A stretch of 64,000 bases of DNA from Gemmatimonadales bacterium (GCA_041390145.1 JAWKQM010000002.1:248001-312000), one strand, 5' to 3'; positions 7,261 to 16,725 are shown, counted from the first letter of the stretch. Program-made: numbers and translations. The notes: generated from the letters alone by a model not told the origin.

Positions 7261-10055
7261 TTTGACGAGGCCTTCTTCTTGGTCCGACGCTTCTTCCGGG
7301 GGCCGGACGCGCGCTTGGCGGCCAGGATTTCGATCGCCTCGGCGGCGGTGAAGGTGGCCGGATCACTGCCTCGGGGCAACGAGGCGCTGATGTCGTCGTG
7401 CTTCACGTACGGCCCGTACTGCCCGTCGTACAGCCCGATGGGCTGCTCGTCGTCGGGATGCCGGCCAAGAATCCGGATCGGGGCCGCCGCGGCGCGGCGG
7501 CCTCGGCCCTGCTTCGGCTGGGCAAGCAGTTCAAGCGCCCGCGGCAGCGTGATGCCCAGGACCGTGTCCTCGCCCTTGATGGACCGGTATTCCTTGCCGT
7601 CCTTGCCGAGATCGTGGACCACGTACGGCCCGAACCGCCCGAGTCCCGCGTGGACCGACCGGCCCGACTCGGGATGTTTCCCGAGCAGCCGCGGCAGCGC
7701 CAGGAGCCCGAGCGCCTGCTCCATGGTGACCTGATCCGGGGTGATGCCCTTCGGCAGGCTGGCCCGCTTCGGCTTGGGCTCGCCTTCGACCACTTCGCCG
7801 AGCTGGAGGTAGGGTCCGTACTGCCCGGTGAGCAGGAAGATCTTCTGGCCGGTCTCGGGATGGATGCCGAGCGAATCGGGCCCCTCCGCCTTCTGACGGA
7901 GAATGTCCTCGATGCGCGCCTGGTCGATGTCCGCCGGCGCGATGTCCTTCGGCAGCGAGGCCCGGAGTTCCTCGCCCTTGGCGCCGGTCTCCACGTACGG
8001 GCCGAACTTGCCGATCTTGATCTTCGCATCGAGTCCCTCGAGGAGCAGCGTGCGCGCCTCGGTCGGATCGATCTGCTTTTCGTGCAGGAGCACCTGCTGC
8101 CGCAATCCGTCGGGACCGAGATAGAACTTGCGCAGGTAGGGCAGCCACTCCGCCTTCCCCTCCGAAATCTCGTCCAGCACGTCTTCCATGCCGGCGGTGA
8201 ACTTCTCGTCCACCAGGTGCGGGAAGTGCTCTTCGAGAATGCAGGTGACCGCGAACGCGGTGAAAGTCGGCACCAGGGCCTGGCCCTGCCGCACGGCGTA
8301 ATCGCGTTCGAGGAGGGTCCCGATAATGGACGCGTAGGTGCTGGGGCGGCCCACGCCGTCGGCTTCCAGCGCCTTGACCAGCGTCGCTTCGGTGTAGCGG
8401 GCCGGCGGCTGGGTCTCGTGGCGCACCGGTTCCACCGACTCGCAGGTGGGGCTGTCGCCCCGTTCGAGATGCGGCAGGATGACTTCCCGGTCCTCGAGTG
8501 CCGCCTCGGGGTCGTCGCTTCCCTCCACGTAGGCGCGGAGGAAGCCGGGGAAGTCGATCCGCTTGCCCGTGGCGCGGAAGGTGGCGTCGCCCACCTCAAA
8601 GGTGACCGACATCGACGTCTGCCGCGCGTCGGCCATCTGGGACGCCATGGTGCGCTTCCAGATCAGCTCGTACAGCGCCAGGTCCCGCCCATCGAGGCCG
8701 GTGGACTTCGGGTGACGGAATGCGGCACCCGCGGGCCGGATGGCCTCGTGAGCCTCCTGCGCGTTGGCGCTCTTGTTGGCGTAGCGGCGCGGCGCGTCGG
8801 GGAGGTACTCCTTGCCATAGAGCTCGGTCACCGAAGCGCGGGCCGCCGTCACGGCCTGGTCCGAGAGGTGCACCGAGTCGGTACGCATATAGGTGATGAA
8901 GCCCCGCTCGTAGAGCCCCTGGGCGGCCCGCATCGCGTCCCGGGCGCTGAGCCGCAGTTTGCGGTTGGCTTCCTGCTGCAGCGTCGAAGTCGTAAATGGA
9001 GGCGCGGGGCGCCGAATGCCGGGCTTCTCCTCGGTGGCGGACACCAGCCATGGCGCCTTGGCGGCCTTGGCCGCCAGCGCGGTGGCTTCCGTCTCGCCGA
9101 GCACCACCACATCCTTGCCCGCGAGCAGCTTGCCCGTCCGCTCATCAAAGTCCTTGCCGGTGGCAAGCTTTTTCCCGGCCAGCTGCACCAGCTCCGCCTC
9201 GAACGCCTGGCCGTCGTGCCGGAGCCCGGCGAGCAGATCCCAGTACGCCGCCGACCGGAAGGCGCGCCTTTCACGCTCGCGCACCACCAGCAGGCGCATG
9301 GCCACCGACTGCACCCGCCCCGCCGACAACCCGAAGGCAATCTTCTTCCAGAGGAGCGGCGAAAGGGTGTAGCCGACCAATCGGTCCAGGATCCGGCGGG
9401 TTTCCTGCGCACGGACCAGGCGATCGTCGATGTCACGCGGATTCTCGAGCGCCGCGGCAATCGCTTCCCGGGTGATTTCGTGGAAGACCATCCGCCGGAC
9501 CGGAATATCCGGCTCCAGCAGTTGCAGCAGGTGCCAGGAGATGCTCTCCCCCTCGCGGTCTTCGTCCGTCGCGAGGAGGAGCTGGTCCACATCCTTCACG
9601 GCGGCCTTCAGCTCACGCACCACCGCCCTCTTGTCCGGCGACACCACATAGAGCGGCTCAAAGTCGTTGTCGACGTTCACGCCCAGCCGGGCCCAGTCAA
9701 ACTCCTTGTACTTGGCGGGGATCGACTTGGCATCGCCGGGCAGGTCGCGGACGTGCCCCATCGAGGCCTCCACACGGTACCCGGCCGGGAGGAAGCCGCG
9801 AATCGTCCGTGCCTTGGTCGGTGACTCCACGATGACCAGCGTGGTGCCCGCCCCGGTACGGCTCGCGGTGCCCCTGGACTTGGCGGCCTTGGCCCTTTTC
9901 GCCGCCTTGGGCGCCTTTGCCTTTGGGGTGGCGGCCGACGTCCGGGCCTTCGGAGCCGCTGCCGCCTTCGCCTTGGGGGCGGGCGCCTTCTTCCCCGCCG
10001 CCTTCGGCGACGCGGACTTGGGCTTCGTGATCTTCTTCGACTTGGAACTCGCCAT
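7257..10055 (-). CDS. topA: DNA topoisomerase I with basic N-terminal tail
   Basis: This type IA topoisomerase of about 932 residues relaxes negative supercoils. Residues 1-70 form a Lys/Ala/Pro-rich histone-H1-like tail. The Toprim domain begins with LVIVESPTKA near 73 and includes DEDREGE at 164-170. The catalytic Tyr389 sits in GFITYMRTD. The C-terminus has no cysteine zinc ribbons but carries several GxFGPYV / GQYGPYL-type repeats (topoisomerase C-terminal repeats), ending in another basic tail. A GTG in frame five codons upstream is possible. I prefer the ATG at 10055 because TGAGG lies five bases before it. It overlaps trmFO by four bases. Confidence 0.95.
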   Translation of the reverse strand: MASSKSKKITKPKSASPKAAGKKAPAPKAKAAAAPKARTSAATPKAKAPKAAKRAKAAKSRGTASRTGAGTTLVIVESPTKARTIRGFLPAGYRVEASMGHVRDLPGDAKSIPAKYKEFDWARLGVNVDNDFEPLYVVSPDKRAVVRELKAAVKDVDQLLLATDEDREGESISWHLLQLLEPDIPVRRMVFHEITREAIAAALENPRDIDDRLVRAQETRRILDRLVGYTLSPLLWKKIAFGLSAGRVQSVAMRLLVVRERERRAFRSAAYWDLLAGLRHDGQAFEAELVQLAGKKLATGKDFDERTGKLLAGKDVVVLGETEATALAAKAAKAPWLVSATEEKPGIRRPAPPFTTSTLQQEANRKLRLSARDAMRAAQGLYERGFITYMRTDSVHLSDQAVTAARASVTELYGKEYLPDAPRRYANKSANAQEAHEAIRPAGAAFRHPKSTGLDGRDLALYELIWKRTMASQMADARQTSMSVTFEVGDATFRATGKRIDFPGFLRAYVEGSDDPEAALEDREVILPHLERGDSPTCESVEPVRHETQPPARYTEATLVKALEADGVGRPSTYASIIGTLLERDYAVRQGQALVPTFTAFAVTCILEEHFPHLVDEKFTAGMEDVLDEISEGKAEWLPYLRKFYLGPDGLRQQVLLHEKQIDPTEARTLLLEGLDAKIKIGKFGPYVETGAKGEELRASLPKDIAPADIDQARIEDILRQKAEGPDSLGIHPETGQKIFLLTGQYGPYLQLGEVVEGEPKPKRASLPKGITPDQVTMEQALGLLALPRLLGKHPESGRSVHAGLGRFGPYVVHDLGKDGKEYRSIKGEDTVLGITLPRALELLAQPKQGRGRRAAAAPIRILGRHPDDEQPIGLYDGQYGPYVKHDDISASLPRGSDPATFTAAEAIEILAAKRASGPRKKRRTKKKASSK

Positions 10056-10172
10056 GGGCCTCAGCTTCACAAAGACAGAGTATTCCCGACAACCCCTAAA
10101 ATCGGTTGCAACTAAGGACGGGCGTGACCGAATGGCAAGGCGGGGGGAGCAAATCCACCGGCGAGGGTGGCG
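10056..10172. other. Intergenic gap between aroK and topA
   Basis: This stretch of about 117 bases separates aroK from topA, so topA probably has its own promoter here. I see the TGAGG ribosome-binding sequence just before the topA ATG, but no terminator hairpin and no confident promoter elements. Confidence 0.5.
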
Positions 10173-10694
10173 TCAGGCGAAGCCGCCGCGACGGATCCAC
10201 TCGACGATTTCGGTCGCGGCGGGCGCAGGGTCCGGGGCGTCATTTCCAATGGTCGCGTCCACCCGTTCATAGAACGGTTTCCGCTCGGCCAGCAGCGCAT
10301 TCATCCGTGCCAATCCCTCGCCGCCCGCGAGGAGGGGGCGGACCGCCCCCTGCCCCGCCCGTTCCAACGCGATGGCCGGCGCAACCTGCAAATAGAAGAA
10401 GAGCGCCCGGTCGCGGGCCTCGTCGAGGTTGCCCGGCTGGGCGGCCCATCCCCCGCCCGGCGCAATGACGGAAGGAGCGGCGGCGAGCTTCTCGGCCGTC
10501 ACCTCTCGCTCGACCTTGCGGAAGTGCGCTTCCCCGAACTCGCCGAAGATCCGGACCACCGGCATCCCCATCCGACGGATGATGGCCGCGTCCAGATCTT
10601 CGAATGGCAGGCCGAGGGCTTCGGCCACCAGCGGGCCCACGGTGCTCTTCCCGGAGCCCGGCAGGCCGACCAGGATGACGTGGCGGTCCATCAC
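10173..10694 (-). CDS. aroK: Shikimate kinase
   Basis: This 173-residue P-loop kinase phosphorylates shikimate at the 3-hydroxyl in the chorismate pathway. The P-loop GLPGSGKS is at residues 10-17. The shikimate-binding FRKVE-type segment follows at about 57-63, and an APGGGW motif lies near 77-82. The frame opens with GTG then ATG (10694 or 10691); the GTG overlaps the aroC stop by four bases, so either start is coupled to aroC. The next pathway enzyme, chorismate synthase, is encoded immediately upstream. A gluconate kinase is the main alternative family, but this neighbour makes shikimate kinase much more likely. Confidence 0.92.
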   Translation of the reverse strand: MMDRHVILVGLPGSGKSTVGPLVAEALGLPFEDLDAAIIRRMGMPVVRIFGEFGEAHFRKVEREVTAEKLAAAPSVIAPGGGWAAQPGNLDEARDRALFFYLQVAPAIALERAGQGAVRPLLAGGEGLARMNALLAERKPFYERVDATIGNDAPDPAPAATEIVEWIRRGGFA

Positions 10695-11887
10695 GGCATG
10701 CTCCGCCTGGCAGCAAGCGCCATCAGATATCCGTCGACGTTGCGGCGCATCTCGCCGAGGGAGTCACCGCCGAATTTTTCGAGCATGGCATCGGCGAGGA
10801 CGATGGCGACCATCGCCTCCGCCACGACCCCCATGGCCGGCACTGCGGTGACATCGGAGCGTTCGCTCTGCGCCGCCGCCGGCTGTCCCGTGGCCAGGTC
10901 CACCGTCGGCAGGGGGCGCATCAGGGTGCTGATCGGCTTCATGGCCACCCGCACCGTGAGCGGCTCCCCGGTGGTCATGCCACCCTCCAGGCCTCCCGCG
11001 TGGTTGGTCTGCCTGGAGTACCCTACGCGCACACCGGCACCCCGCACCGGCTCCGTCAGGATCGAGTCGTGCACCGCCGAGCCGGGGCGCCGCGAGGCCT
11101 CGAAGCCGAGCCCGATCTCCACTCCCTTCACCGCCGGAATCGACATCAGGAGCCCGGCCAGCCGACCGTCGAGCTTACGGTCGTAGCTGACGTGACTGCC
11201 GAGCCCTGGCACCACGCCCGTGGCCACGACCTCGACCTCACCGCCCAGGGTGTCGCCGGCGCCCTTCGCCTCGTCGATCCGGTGCATCATCGCCGCCTCG
11301 GCCGCGGAATCGAGCACCCGGACGGTGGAGCGGTCGGCTGCCGCATTGAGCGACGACGGGAGGGGATGGGGAGCTTCTGCGCGAATGCCGCCGAGCGCAA
11401 CCACGTGACTGCCCAGCTCGACTCCAAACTCCTCGAGGAGTCGCCGGGCGAGGGCACCCGCGGCGACCCGCGCCGCCGTCTCGCGGGCGCTGGCGCGCTC
11501 GAGAATGTCACGTGCGTCGCTGCGGTCATACTTCAGGACGCCGACGAGGTCGGCGTGGCCGGGACGCGGACGGGTCACCTGGCGGCGGCGCGACGTGCCG
11601 GGCGTCCCCTCGGGGTCCATCACGTCCTGCCAGTTGGCCCAGTCCCGGTTGGCGATCTGCATCGCGATCGGGGAGCCCAGGGTTTCGCCGGCACGGATGC
11701 CGGCCAGCCATTGGATCTGGTCCTGCTCGATCTGCATCCGGGCGCCACGCCCGTATCCCTGCATGCGGCGGGCGAGCTGCGCGTCCACAAACGAGGCGGC
11801 CACCGGCAGTCCGGCCGGCAGCCCCTCCACGATGGCCACGAGGGCCGGTCCGTGCGATTCGCCCGCGGTCGTGAATCGAAAGTGCAC
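10691..11887 (-). CDS. aroC: Chorismate synthase
   Basis: This 398-residue FMN-dependent enzyme converts EPSP to chorismate, the branch point for aromatic amino acids, folate and quinones. The N-terminus carries the family signature GESHGPALVAIVEGLPAG. Basic, flavin-contacting segments such as RRQVTRPRPGHADLVG and the GGLEGGMTTGEP stretch are present. The length fits the larger, Gram-positive-like AroC type. Translation starts at GTG, with GGAC sequences upstream. It lies just past the pilQ terminator and is coupled to aroK, giving a pilMNOPQ-aroC-aroK order similar to the pil-aro linkage of many proteobacteria. Confidence 0.96.
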   Translation of the reverse strand: MHFRFTTAGESHGPALVAIVEGLPAGLPVAASFVDAQLARRMQGYGRGARMQIEQDQIQWLAGIRAGETLGSPIAMQIANRDWANWQDVMDPEGTPGTSRRRQVTRPRPGHADLVGVLKYDRSDARDILERASARETAARVAAGALARRLLEEFGVELGSHVVALGGIRAEAPHPLPSSLNAAADRSTVRVLDSAAEAAMMHRIDEAKGAGDTLGGEVEVVATGVVPGLGSHVSYDRKLDGRLAGLLMSIPAVKGVEIGLGFEASRRPGSAVHDSILTEPVRGAGVRVGYSRQTNHAGGLEGGMTTGEPLTVRVAMKPISTLMRPLPTVDLATGQPAAAQSERSDVTAVPAMGVVAEAMVAIVLADAMLEKFGGDSLGEMRRNVDGYLMALAARRSMP

Positions 11888-11932
11888 GAGGTGTCCTGTC
11901 CTGCCGGCCGCGGTGCGCGCGACCGGGAAAAA

Positions 11933-11959
11933 CGCATGAGCCCGACACGGGTCGGGCTC
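11933..11959 (-). terminator. Intrinsic terminator of pilMNOPQ
   Basis: A perfect 9-bp inverted repeat (GAGCCCGAC / GTCGGGCTC, 11938-11946 and 11951-11959) has a four-base loop. On the minus strand it is followed by ATGCG and a run of five T (11933-11937). It lies 45 bases after the pilQ stop and before aroC, so it should end most pil transcripts and leave some read-through for aroC. Confidence 0.8.
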
Positions 11960-12003
11960 ACGGGTGGTGGATGGCTGCGCGGCTGGGCCGCGCGGTAATC
12001 CGC

Positions 12004-13764
12004 CTAGAAGTTGTCGTCCAGGATGCGCGGGGTGACCAGGATGATCAGGTCCCGGCGCGATTCCTTGTTGCTGCTGAAGGAGAAGAGCGGGCCGAGGAGC
12101 GGGAGCCGCGAGAGCATCGGGATGCCCGAGCGGGTCTTGTTGACCTCGGTGACTGTCAGCCCGCCGATGACGGCGGTCTGGCCGTCGGCAACGAGGAGCT
12201 GGTTGTCGGCCTGCTGCGTCTCCACGATGAAGCCGAGTTCGCGGTCGGCCACGGGGCGCACCGCGGACCGCTCGGTGTGCAGCTTCATGGTGACCTGGCG
12301 GTCGTCGGTCACGTGCGGCGTCACGATGAGCTTGATACCGGTCTGCTTGAACTGCACCGTGGACTGCGCGGCGACGGTTCCCGACCCGTAGTCGATGATG
12401 CGGACCGGGGTCTCCTCGCCGACGAGGATGTTGGCTTCGCGATTGTCCATCGTGTTGATGGTCGGCTCGGCCTGGATGTCGGCGAGTTCGGTCTGCTCGA
12501 GCGCACTCAGGAAGACGGTGAAGTCGAAGTTTCCGATGGCGGTGGACCAGACCAGGTCGAGCGCCGGCTGCGAGATGCTGGCTTCGGCGTTGCCGACCGC
12601 GGCGAGCGAGTTGCCGCCGAGCCCGACAACCGTGGTGTTCGGGTCATAGGTGTCGCCCGGATTGTTCGGGTCAGGCCGCGACACGAGGCTGTTGTAGAAG
12701 GTCGACTGGCTGCCCAGGTCGTACTTGAGGCCGAGCTCATCGAGGCTGGTACGGTTGACGTAGATGATCTTGGCCTGGATCGCCACCTGCGGCGTCCGGA
12801 TGTCGAGGCTGCGGGCGAAGTTGGCGACGGTCGAGACCCGGCTCCGCGTGTCCGTGATGATCAGCGAGTTGGACGCGGTGTCGGGGAAGACCTTGCCCCG
12901 GCCCTTGGTCAGGATGCCGTCGAGGTTCTTCGACATCTCCTTGGCCCGGGCGTAGTTCATCCGCACCACGACCGTCTCCAGGGGCTCGAGCGAGTCGAGC
13001 GCCGAGAGGGCGACCGGGGAGTCCACGCGGATGATGCCGCCGGGCAGCTCCGTGGCGGAGAGGCCCTGCGTGGCGAGGACGGCGTAGAAGGCTTCCGTCC
13101 ACGGCTGGTTCTTGATCTCGGCCGACACCTGGCCGGCGATGTCGCGACCGAGGATGATGGAGCGGCCGCTGAAGGCGGCAAAACCGGCCACCACGTCGGC
13201 GATCGACGCATTGTCCCAGGTGACGGTGATGCGGGGCTCGTCGCCCGACGCCGCCGGCTTATAGGAGGCGGTGGTCACTTCGGGAGTCCCGGCGGGACGC
13301 GCCGAGGCCGGGCGGGACGCCGGCGCCGCAAACTCGCCGGGGGCCGCGCTGGACCAGGCCAGGAAGGGCCGCTCGGCGCCGAACGAGATGCGAATCTCGC
13401 TGGCGCTCTGGTCGATGGTGTATTCCTTGACCGCGTCCAGCTCGACCACCACCCGCACCGTCTGCGCGGAGTACTGGCCGGTGCGGACGTTCAGGACGCC
13501 ACCACGATTCACGCCGTCGTAGCTGCCGAGCGAGCGCGCGTCGATGGTGACCCCGGTCAGGTCCACGACCAGACGGGCAGGGTCCTTGAGGATGAAGTCC
13601 TTGAGCTGGACGGCACCGGAGAAGGCGATGACGACCTCGGCGCGACCTGGCGCGGAGACGACACTGACGCCGGTGACCGACCCAGGGTCGGAGACGTCGG
13701 CTCGGGCGGGCGAGGCCAGCCCCATGAGCGCGACGGCAAGGGCACAGCTGAGTACTCGGGTCAT
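12004..13764 (-). CDS. pilQ: Type IV pilus secretin PilQ with AMIN domain
   Basis: This 586-residue outer-membrane secretin forms the channel through which the pilus fibre exits. A Sec signal peptide ends near SPARA at about residue 22. An AMIN (peptidoglycan-binding) domain follows at about 28-125. STN/N0 and N1 domains (from about 190) precede the C-terminal secretin domain, which has the VGEETPVRI segment and ends ILVTPRILDD. It is shorter than myxobacterial PilQ, with a single AMIN domain. It overlaps pilP by four bases and ends the pilM-N-O-P-Q operon at an intrinsic terminator. Confidence 0.95.
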   Translation of the reverse strand: MTRVLSCALAVALMGLASPARADVSDPGSVTGVSVVSAPGRAEVVIAFSGAVQLKDFILKDPARLVVDLTGVTIDARSLGSYDGVNRGGVLNVRTGQYSAQTVRVVVELDAVKEYTIDQSASEIRISFGAERPFLAWSSAAPGEFAAPASRPASARPAGTPEVTTASYKPAASGDEPRITVTWDNASIADVVAGFAAFSGRSIILGRDIAGQVSAEIKNQPWTEAFYAVLATQGLSATELPGGIIRVDSPVALSALDSLEPLETVVVRMNYARAKEMSKNLDGILTKGRGKVFPDTASNSLIITDTRSRVSTVANFARSLDIRTPQVAIQAKIIYVNRTSLDELGLKYDLGSQSTFYNSLVSRPDPNNPGDTYDPNTTVVGLGGNSLAAVGNAEASISQPALDLVWSTAIGNFDFTVFLSALEQTELADIQAEPTINTMDNREANILVGEETPVRIIDYGSGTVAAQSTVQFKQTGIKLIVTPHVTDDRQVTMKLHTERSAVRPVADRELGFIVETQQADNQLLVADGQTAVIGGLTVTEVNKTRSGIPMLSRLPLLGPLFSFSSNKESRRDLIILVTPRILDDNF

Positions 13765-14285
13765 GGCGTCTCTTCCTCCCGCTTGGTCAGCGACAGTGTT
13801 TCCTGCCGCTCGAAGCCGAAATCCTCGACAATGAAGACCACATCCTTCTGACGAATCTGCGCCACCTTCAGGCGCCCCAGCTGATCACCGACCCGCAACT
13901 TGAACCGGCGGTCATTGGTCCGGTCGCGCAGGAGCGCGACGCTGTTGCTGTTGTAGGCCAGGTCCTGATAAATGCCGACCAGCATCAGGTCGGGGAGCTC
14001 GGGGCCAGAGGTGGCCATGTCGAGCAGTGACTCAAAGGGATCCCGGCTGCCGCCGCGGTAGGCGAACGTCTCGCGCTGGGCCATCGGGCCCGAGACAGAG
14101 GCGCTGTCGGCACGCGCGGCCGCGATGCGGGCGGCCTCGGCGGAATCCGCCTGGGCGGTTTGGGCGTCCACCATCGGCGCGGGTGCGGCGTCGGGGGCGG
14201 CAGCGGCCGGCGCCTCGGCATCCCCGCCACAGGCGGCGAGTGCGAGGGCCAGGCAGAGGTGCAGCCCGATGCGATCAGGTGCCAC
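13761..14285 (-). CDS. pilP: Type IV pilus lipoprotein PilP
   Basis: This 174-residue lipoprotein has a lipobox ending LALAAC near residue 19. An Ala/Asp-rich linker (about 20-70) is followed by a compact C-terminal domain with the PilP-type segment from SRDPFESLL onward (about 79-160). PilP links the inner-membrane PilN/PilO pair to the secretin PilQ in the periplasm. The start is GTG, overlapping pilO by 11 bases, and the 3' end overlaps pilQ by four. Sequence similarity within the family is low, so the call rests mainly on the pilMNOPQ order, the lipobox and the C-terminal domain pattern. Confidence 0.87.
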   Translation of the reverse strand: MAPDRIGLHLCLALALAACGGDAEAPAAAAPDAAPAPMVDAQTAQADSAEAARIAAARADSASVSGPMAQRETFAYRGGSRDPFESLLDMATSGPELPDLMLVGIYQDLAYNSNSVALLRDRTNDRRFKLRVGDQLGRLKVAQIRQKDVVFIVEDFGFERQETLSLTKREEETP

Positions 14286-14907
14286 TGTTCGCTCCTTCCG
14301 GCTCGGCGGACTTCACGAAGGTCCGGATCTGGAACTTGGCTTCGAGGAGCGCGCCCGTCGTGTCGCCCAGCACCTTGGCGGAGTTCATCGCGGCCGGCGC
14401 CATGGTGACGCCCTGCGGGACGATGATCCGCGGCAGCGAGGCGATGTCGGCCAGGAATTCACCGATTTCGTCGTAGTGCCCGAGAATGGACATGTTGTAC
14501 GTGTAGGTGTTGAACGGCGCCGGGCCGGGTTGCTCAGGAAGCGGCACCACCTGCGCCAGGTTCACGCCGCGGATCTTCGCGCGGGTGGAGATGGCGTCGA
14601 GGAGATTCGGCACCTCGTTCATTTCCGGCACCATCTGGCGCAGGAGGGCGAGGCTGGCGCGGTGACTGTCGAGCTCCTTGCGCAGATCCTCCGCCGTGCC
14701 CTTGGCGAGTTCCCGCTTGGCGCTGTCGGTCTGGGCCTGGACGGCGTTCAGCGTGTCCTGCATCGCGACGACGTGCGCCTCGCGCGCCTGGATGCCGTCG
14801 ATGCCGAGCATCTCGATCCCGGCGCCGGAGTAGAGCATGTAGCCGATCAGTCCGGTCAGGACGATGGCCAGCACCGGCACCTTGTTCTGGTCGTTGATGA
14901 GTGCCAT
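14275..14907 (-). CDS. pilO: Type IV pilus inner-membrane protein PilO
   Basis: This 210-residue protein has one N-terminal membrane helix (about 10-28), then a coiled-coil region (about 45-100) and a ferredoxin-like C-terminal domain. PilO pairs with PilN and contacts PilP, forming the alignment complex that couples the cytoplasmic motor and PilM to the secretin. It starts with ATG seven bases after pilN. Order and topology make the call solid even though the family is divergent. Confidence 0.92.
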   Translation of the reverse strand: MALINDQNKVPVLAIVLTGLIGYMLYSGAGIEMLGIDGIQAREAHVVAMQDTLNAVQAQTDSAKRELAKGTAEDLRKELDSHRASLALLRQMVPEMNEVPNLLDAISTRAKIRGVNLAQVVPLPEQPGPAPFNTYTYNMSILGHYDEIGEFLADIASLPRIIVPQGVTMAPAAMNSAKVLGDTTGALLEAKFQIRTFVKSAEPEGANSGT

Positions 14908-14914
14908 GGCGCGG

Positions 14915-15619
14915 TTACCTCACCGACTGGCTGAGGGGCACGGTCCGGATGTAGGCGGAATCCGCCTTGCGGAACGCGGCCCGGATCGAAAAGGCGGTCA
15001 CGGGGCGGTCGTCCTGGATGACCGTCTGCGCCGAGACCGGCTGGACATTCGAGATCCAGGGCGAGGCTTCCAGCTGGCGCAGGAACCGGGTAAAGGCCTG
15101 CACGTCGACCGTCCGGCCGTTGATCTGCAGCTGCATTGGCGGCGGCACCGCGTCGGCCGGCATGGTGTCGCCGGGAGAGCCGGGGACGACCGGCACGGGG
15201 GCGGGGCCGGCGGCGCCGAGGTCCACGAGCCAGGTGTAGGGCGGCAGCGCGCGGGTGACCTCGTCCATCACGTGGGGCCACACGTAGCGCTCGCCGTCGA
15301 CCTGCTGCAGCACCTGGATCTGCGACACCAGCGAGTCGCGGATCAGCTCGACCTTGCGCTTCTGGGCCACGAAATTCCGGAAGCGGTCGTTTTCGGCGCG
15401 CGCCTGTTCCAGCTGTGGCTCGAGGGCGCCAAGGTCGCTCCCGGTCTTGAACCAGGACCAGCCCAGCCAGAGCACGGCCAGCAGGACCACGCCCGCGGCG
15501 ACCAGCGGGAGCGGATCCCGCATCCGTTCGCGGAGTCCGGACAGTTGCGCCTGCAGCCCGGCAAACGGCGATCCGCCGCGCGCGCGCTTCTGGCCTGGAC
15601 GAAGGTTGATTTCAATCAT
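14915..15619 (-). CDS. pilN: Type IV pilus assembly protein PilN
   Basis: This 234-residue inner-membrane protein begins with the conserved cytoplasmic motif INLRP (residues 4-8), the segment that inserts into PilM. One membrane helix follows at about 40-57, then a coiled coil and a periplasmic ferredoxin-like domain. A Pro/Ala-rich loop of about 25 residues interrupts the periplasmic domain near residue 140. It starts 25 bases after pilM and precedes pilO by seven bases. Confidence 0.93.
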   Translation of the reverse strand: MIEINLRPGQKRARGGSPFAGLQAQLSGLRERMRDPLPLVAAGVVLLAVLWLGWSWFKTGSDLGALEPQLEQARAENDRFRNFVAQKRKVELIRDSLVSQIQVLQQVDGERYVWPHVMDEVTRALPPYTWLVDLGAAGPAPVPVVPGSPGDTMPADAVPPPMQLQINGRTVDVQAFTRFLRQLEASPWISNVQPVSAQTVIQDDRPVTAFSIRAAFRKADSAYIRTVPLSQSVR

Positions 15620-15644
15620 GAGGCGTCGGTCCGGGTCTCGGGGC

Positions 15645-16688
15645 TCACGCCGCGGTCCTGAGGGCCAGGCCCACGGGCAGCATCAACAACGGGGCGACCT
15701 CATCCAGCGACAGGGTGTCGAACACGCCCTCGGCCACCTGCAGGCGCTCGAGCGGGTTGGCAGCCTGGACCGGCAACCGGAGCCGGTCGGCCAGGATGCG
15801 ATTGAGCCCGGGGATACGGGACCCGCCACCGGAGGTAAAGATCCGGGCGAGCCCGCTCGCCGAGCGGCTGGATGACTGAAGGAACGCGGCCGCGCGCTCG
15901 ATGCCGACGGCCAGCTCCTCGCCACGCGAGGCCAGCAGCGGCTCGAGCGCTTCGTTCCGCTCGAAGCCGCGGAGGAGCTGGTCGGCCTCGTCGGCGGACA
16001 TGTTCCGTTCCCGCTGCAGGTCCTCGCGGAAGCGACGGGTCCCGATCATGATGTCGCGCGTCAGCACCGGCACACCCTCGTCGAGGATGTTCACGTTGGT
16101 CATTTCATGCCCGATGTTGACCAGGCCGACCACGCCGTGCATGGCGTCGGGATAGTTGAGTTCAAAGGCGTTGTGCAGGGCAAAGGCGTCGACGTCGATG
16201 ACGCTCGCCTCGAGCCCGACATCGGCAAAGAGGGACTGCTTGGTCTCGACCAGCTCGCGCTTGGCGGCCACGAGGAGGACAGACATCTGGAGCCCCTCGC
16301 CCTCGGGGTCCAGGATCTGGAAGTCGAGCTCGACGTTGTCCATATCAAAGGGGACGTGCTGCTCGGCCTCCCAGCGGATCTGCTCGCGGGCCTCGCCCTC
16401 CTTCATGCGGTCCATCGAGATCTTCTTGATGATCACGTCGCGCCCGCCGACAGCCGTCACCACCCGCTTGGCCTTGATGCCCGCGGAGGAGAGGAGGCCC
16501 CGGACGGCGTCAGCCACGATTCCTGGGTCCATGACCTCGCCCTCGACGATGGCCCCGTCCACCACGGACGTGAACGCCACCTTCGTGAGCACCGGCTCGC
16601 CCGAGGCGTGATCAATGACGACGAGCTTGATGAGCCCGCTGCCAATGTCGAGGGCGACCGTGGTCCGTTTCCGACCAAAAAGAGCCAT
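15645..16688 (-). CDS. pilM: Type IV pilus assembly ATPase-fold protein PilM
   Basis: This 347-residue actin-like protein binds the N-terminal tail of PilN at the cytoplasmic face. The opening residues with ALDIGSG (about 11-17) form the first phosphate-binding loop, and the C-terminal part carries GGGSRIPG. The ATG at 16688 is chosen over a longer frame because the family starts right before the FGRKR-type segment and the ALDIG strand. It leads the pilMNOPQ operon, preceded by a weak sigma-70-like site and, further up, a near-consensus sigma-54 site. Confidence 0.94.
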   Translation of the reverse strand: MALFGRKRTTVALDIGSGLIKLVVIDHASGEPVLTKVAFTSVVDGAIVEGEVMDPGIVADAVRGLLSSAGIKAKRVVTAVGGRDVIIKKISMDRMKEGEAREQIRWEAEQHVPFDMDNVELDFQILDPEGEGLQMSVLLVAAKRELVETKQSLFADVGLEASVIDVDAFALHNAFELNYPDAMHGVVGLVNIGHEMTNVNILDEGVPVLTRDIMIGTRRFREDLQRERNMSADEADQLLRGFERNEALEPLLASRGEELAVGIERAAAFLQSSSRSASGLARIFTSGGGSRIPGLNRILADRLRLPVQAANPLERLQVAEGVFDTLSLDEVAPLLMLPVGLALRTAA

Positions 16689-16725
16689 AGGTGCCTGACG
16701 CGGTAAAAGGGGAGTAAGGTAGGCT

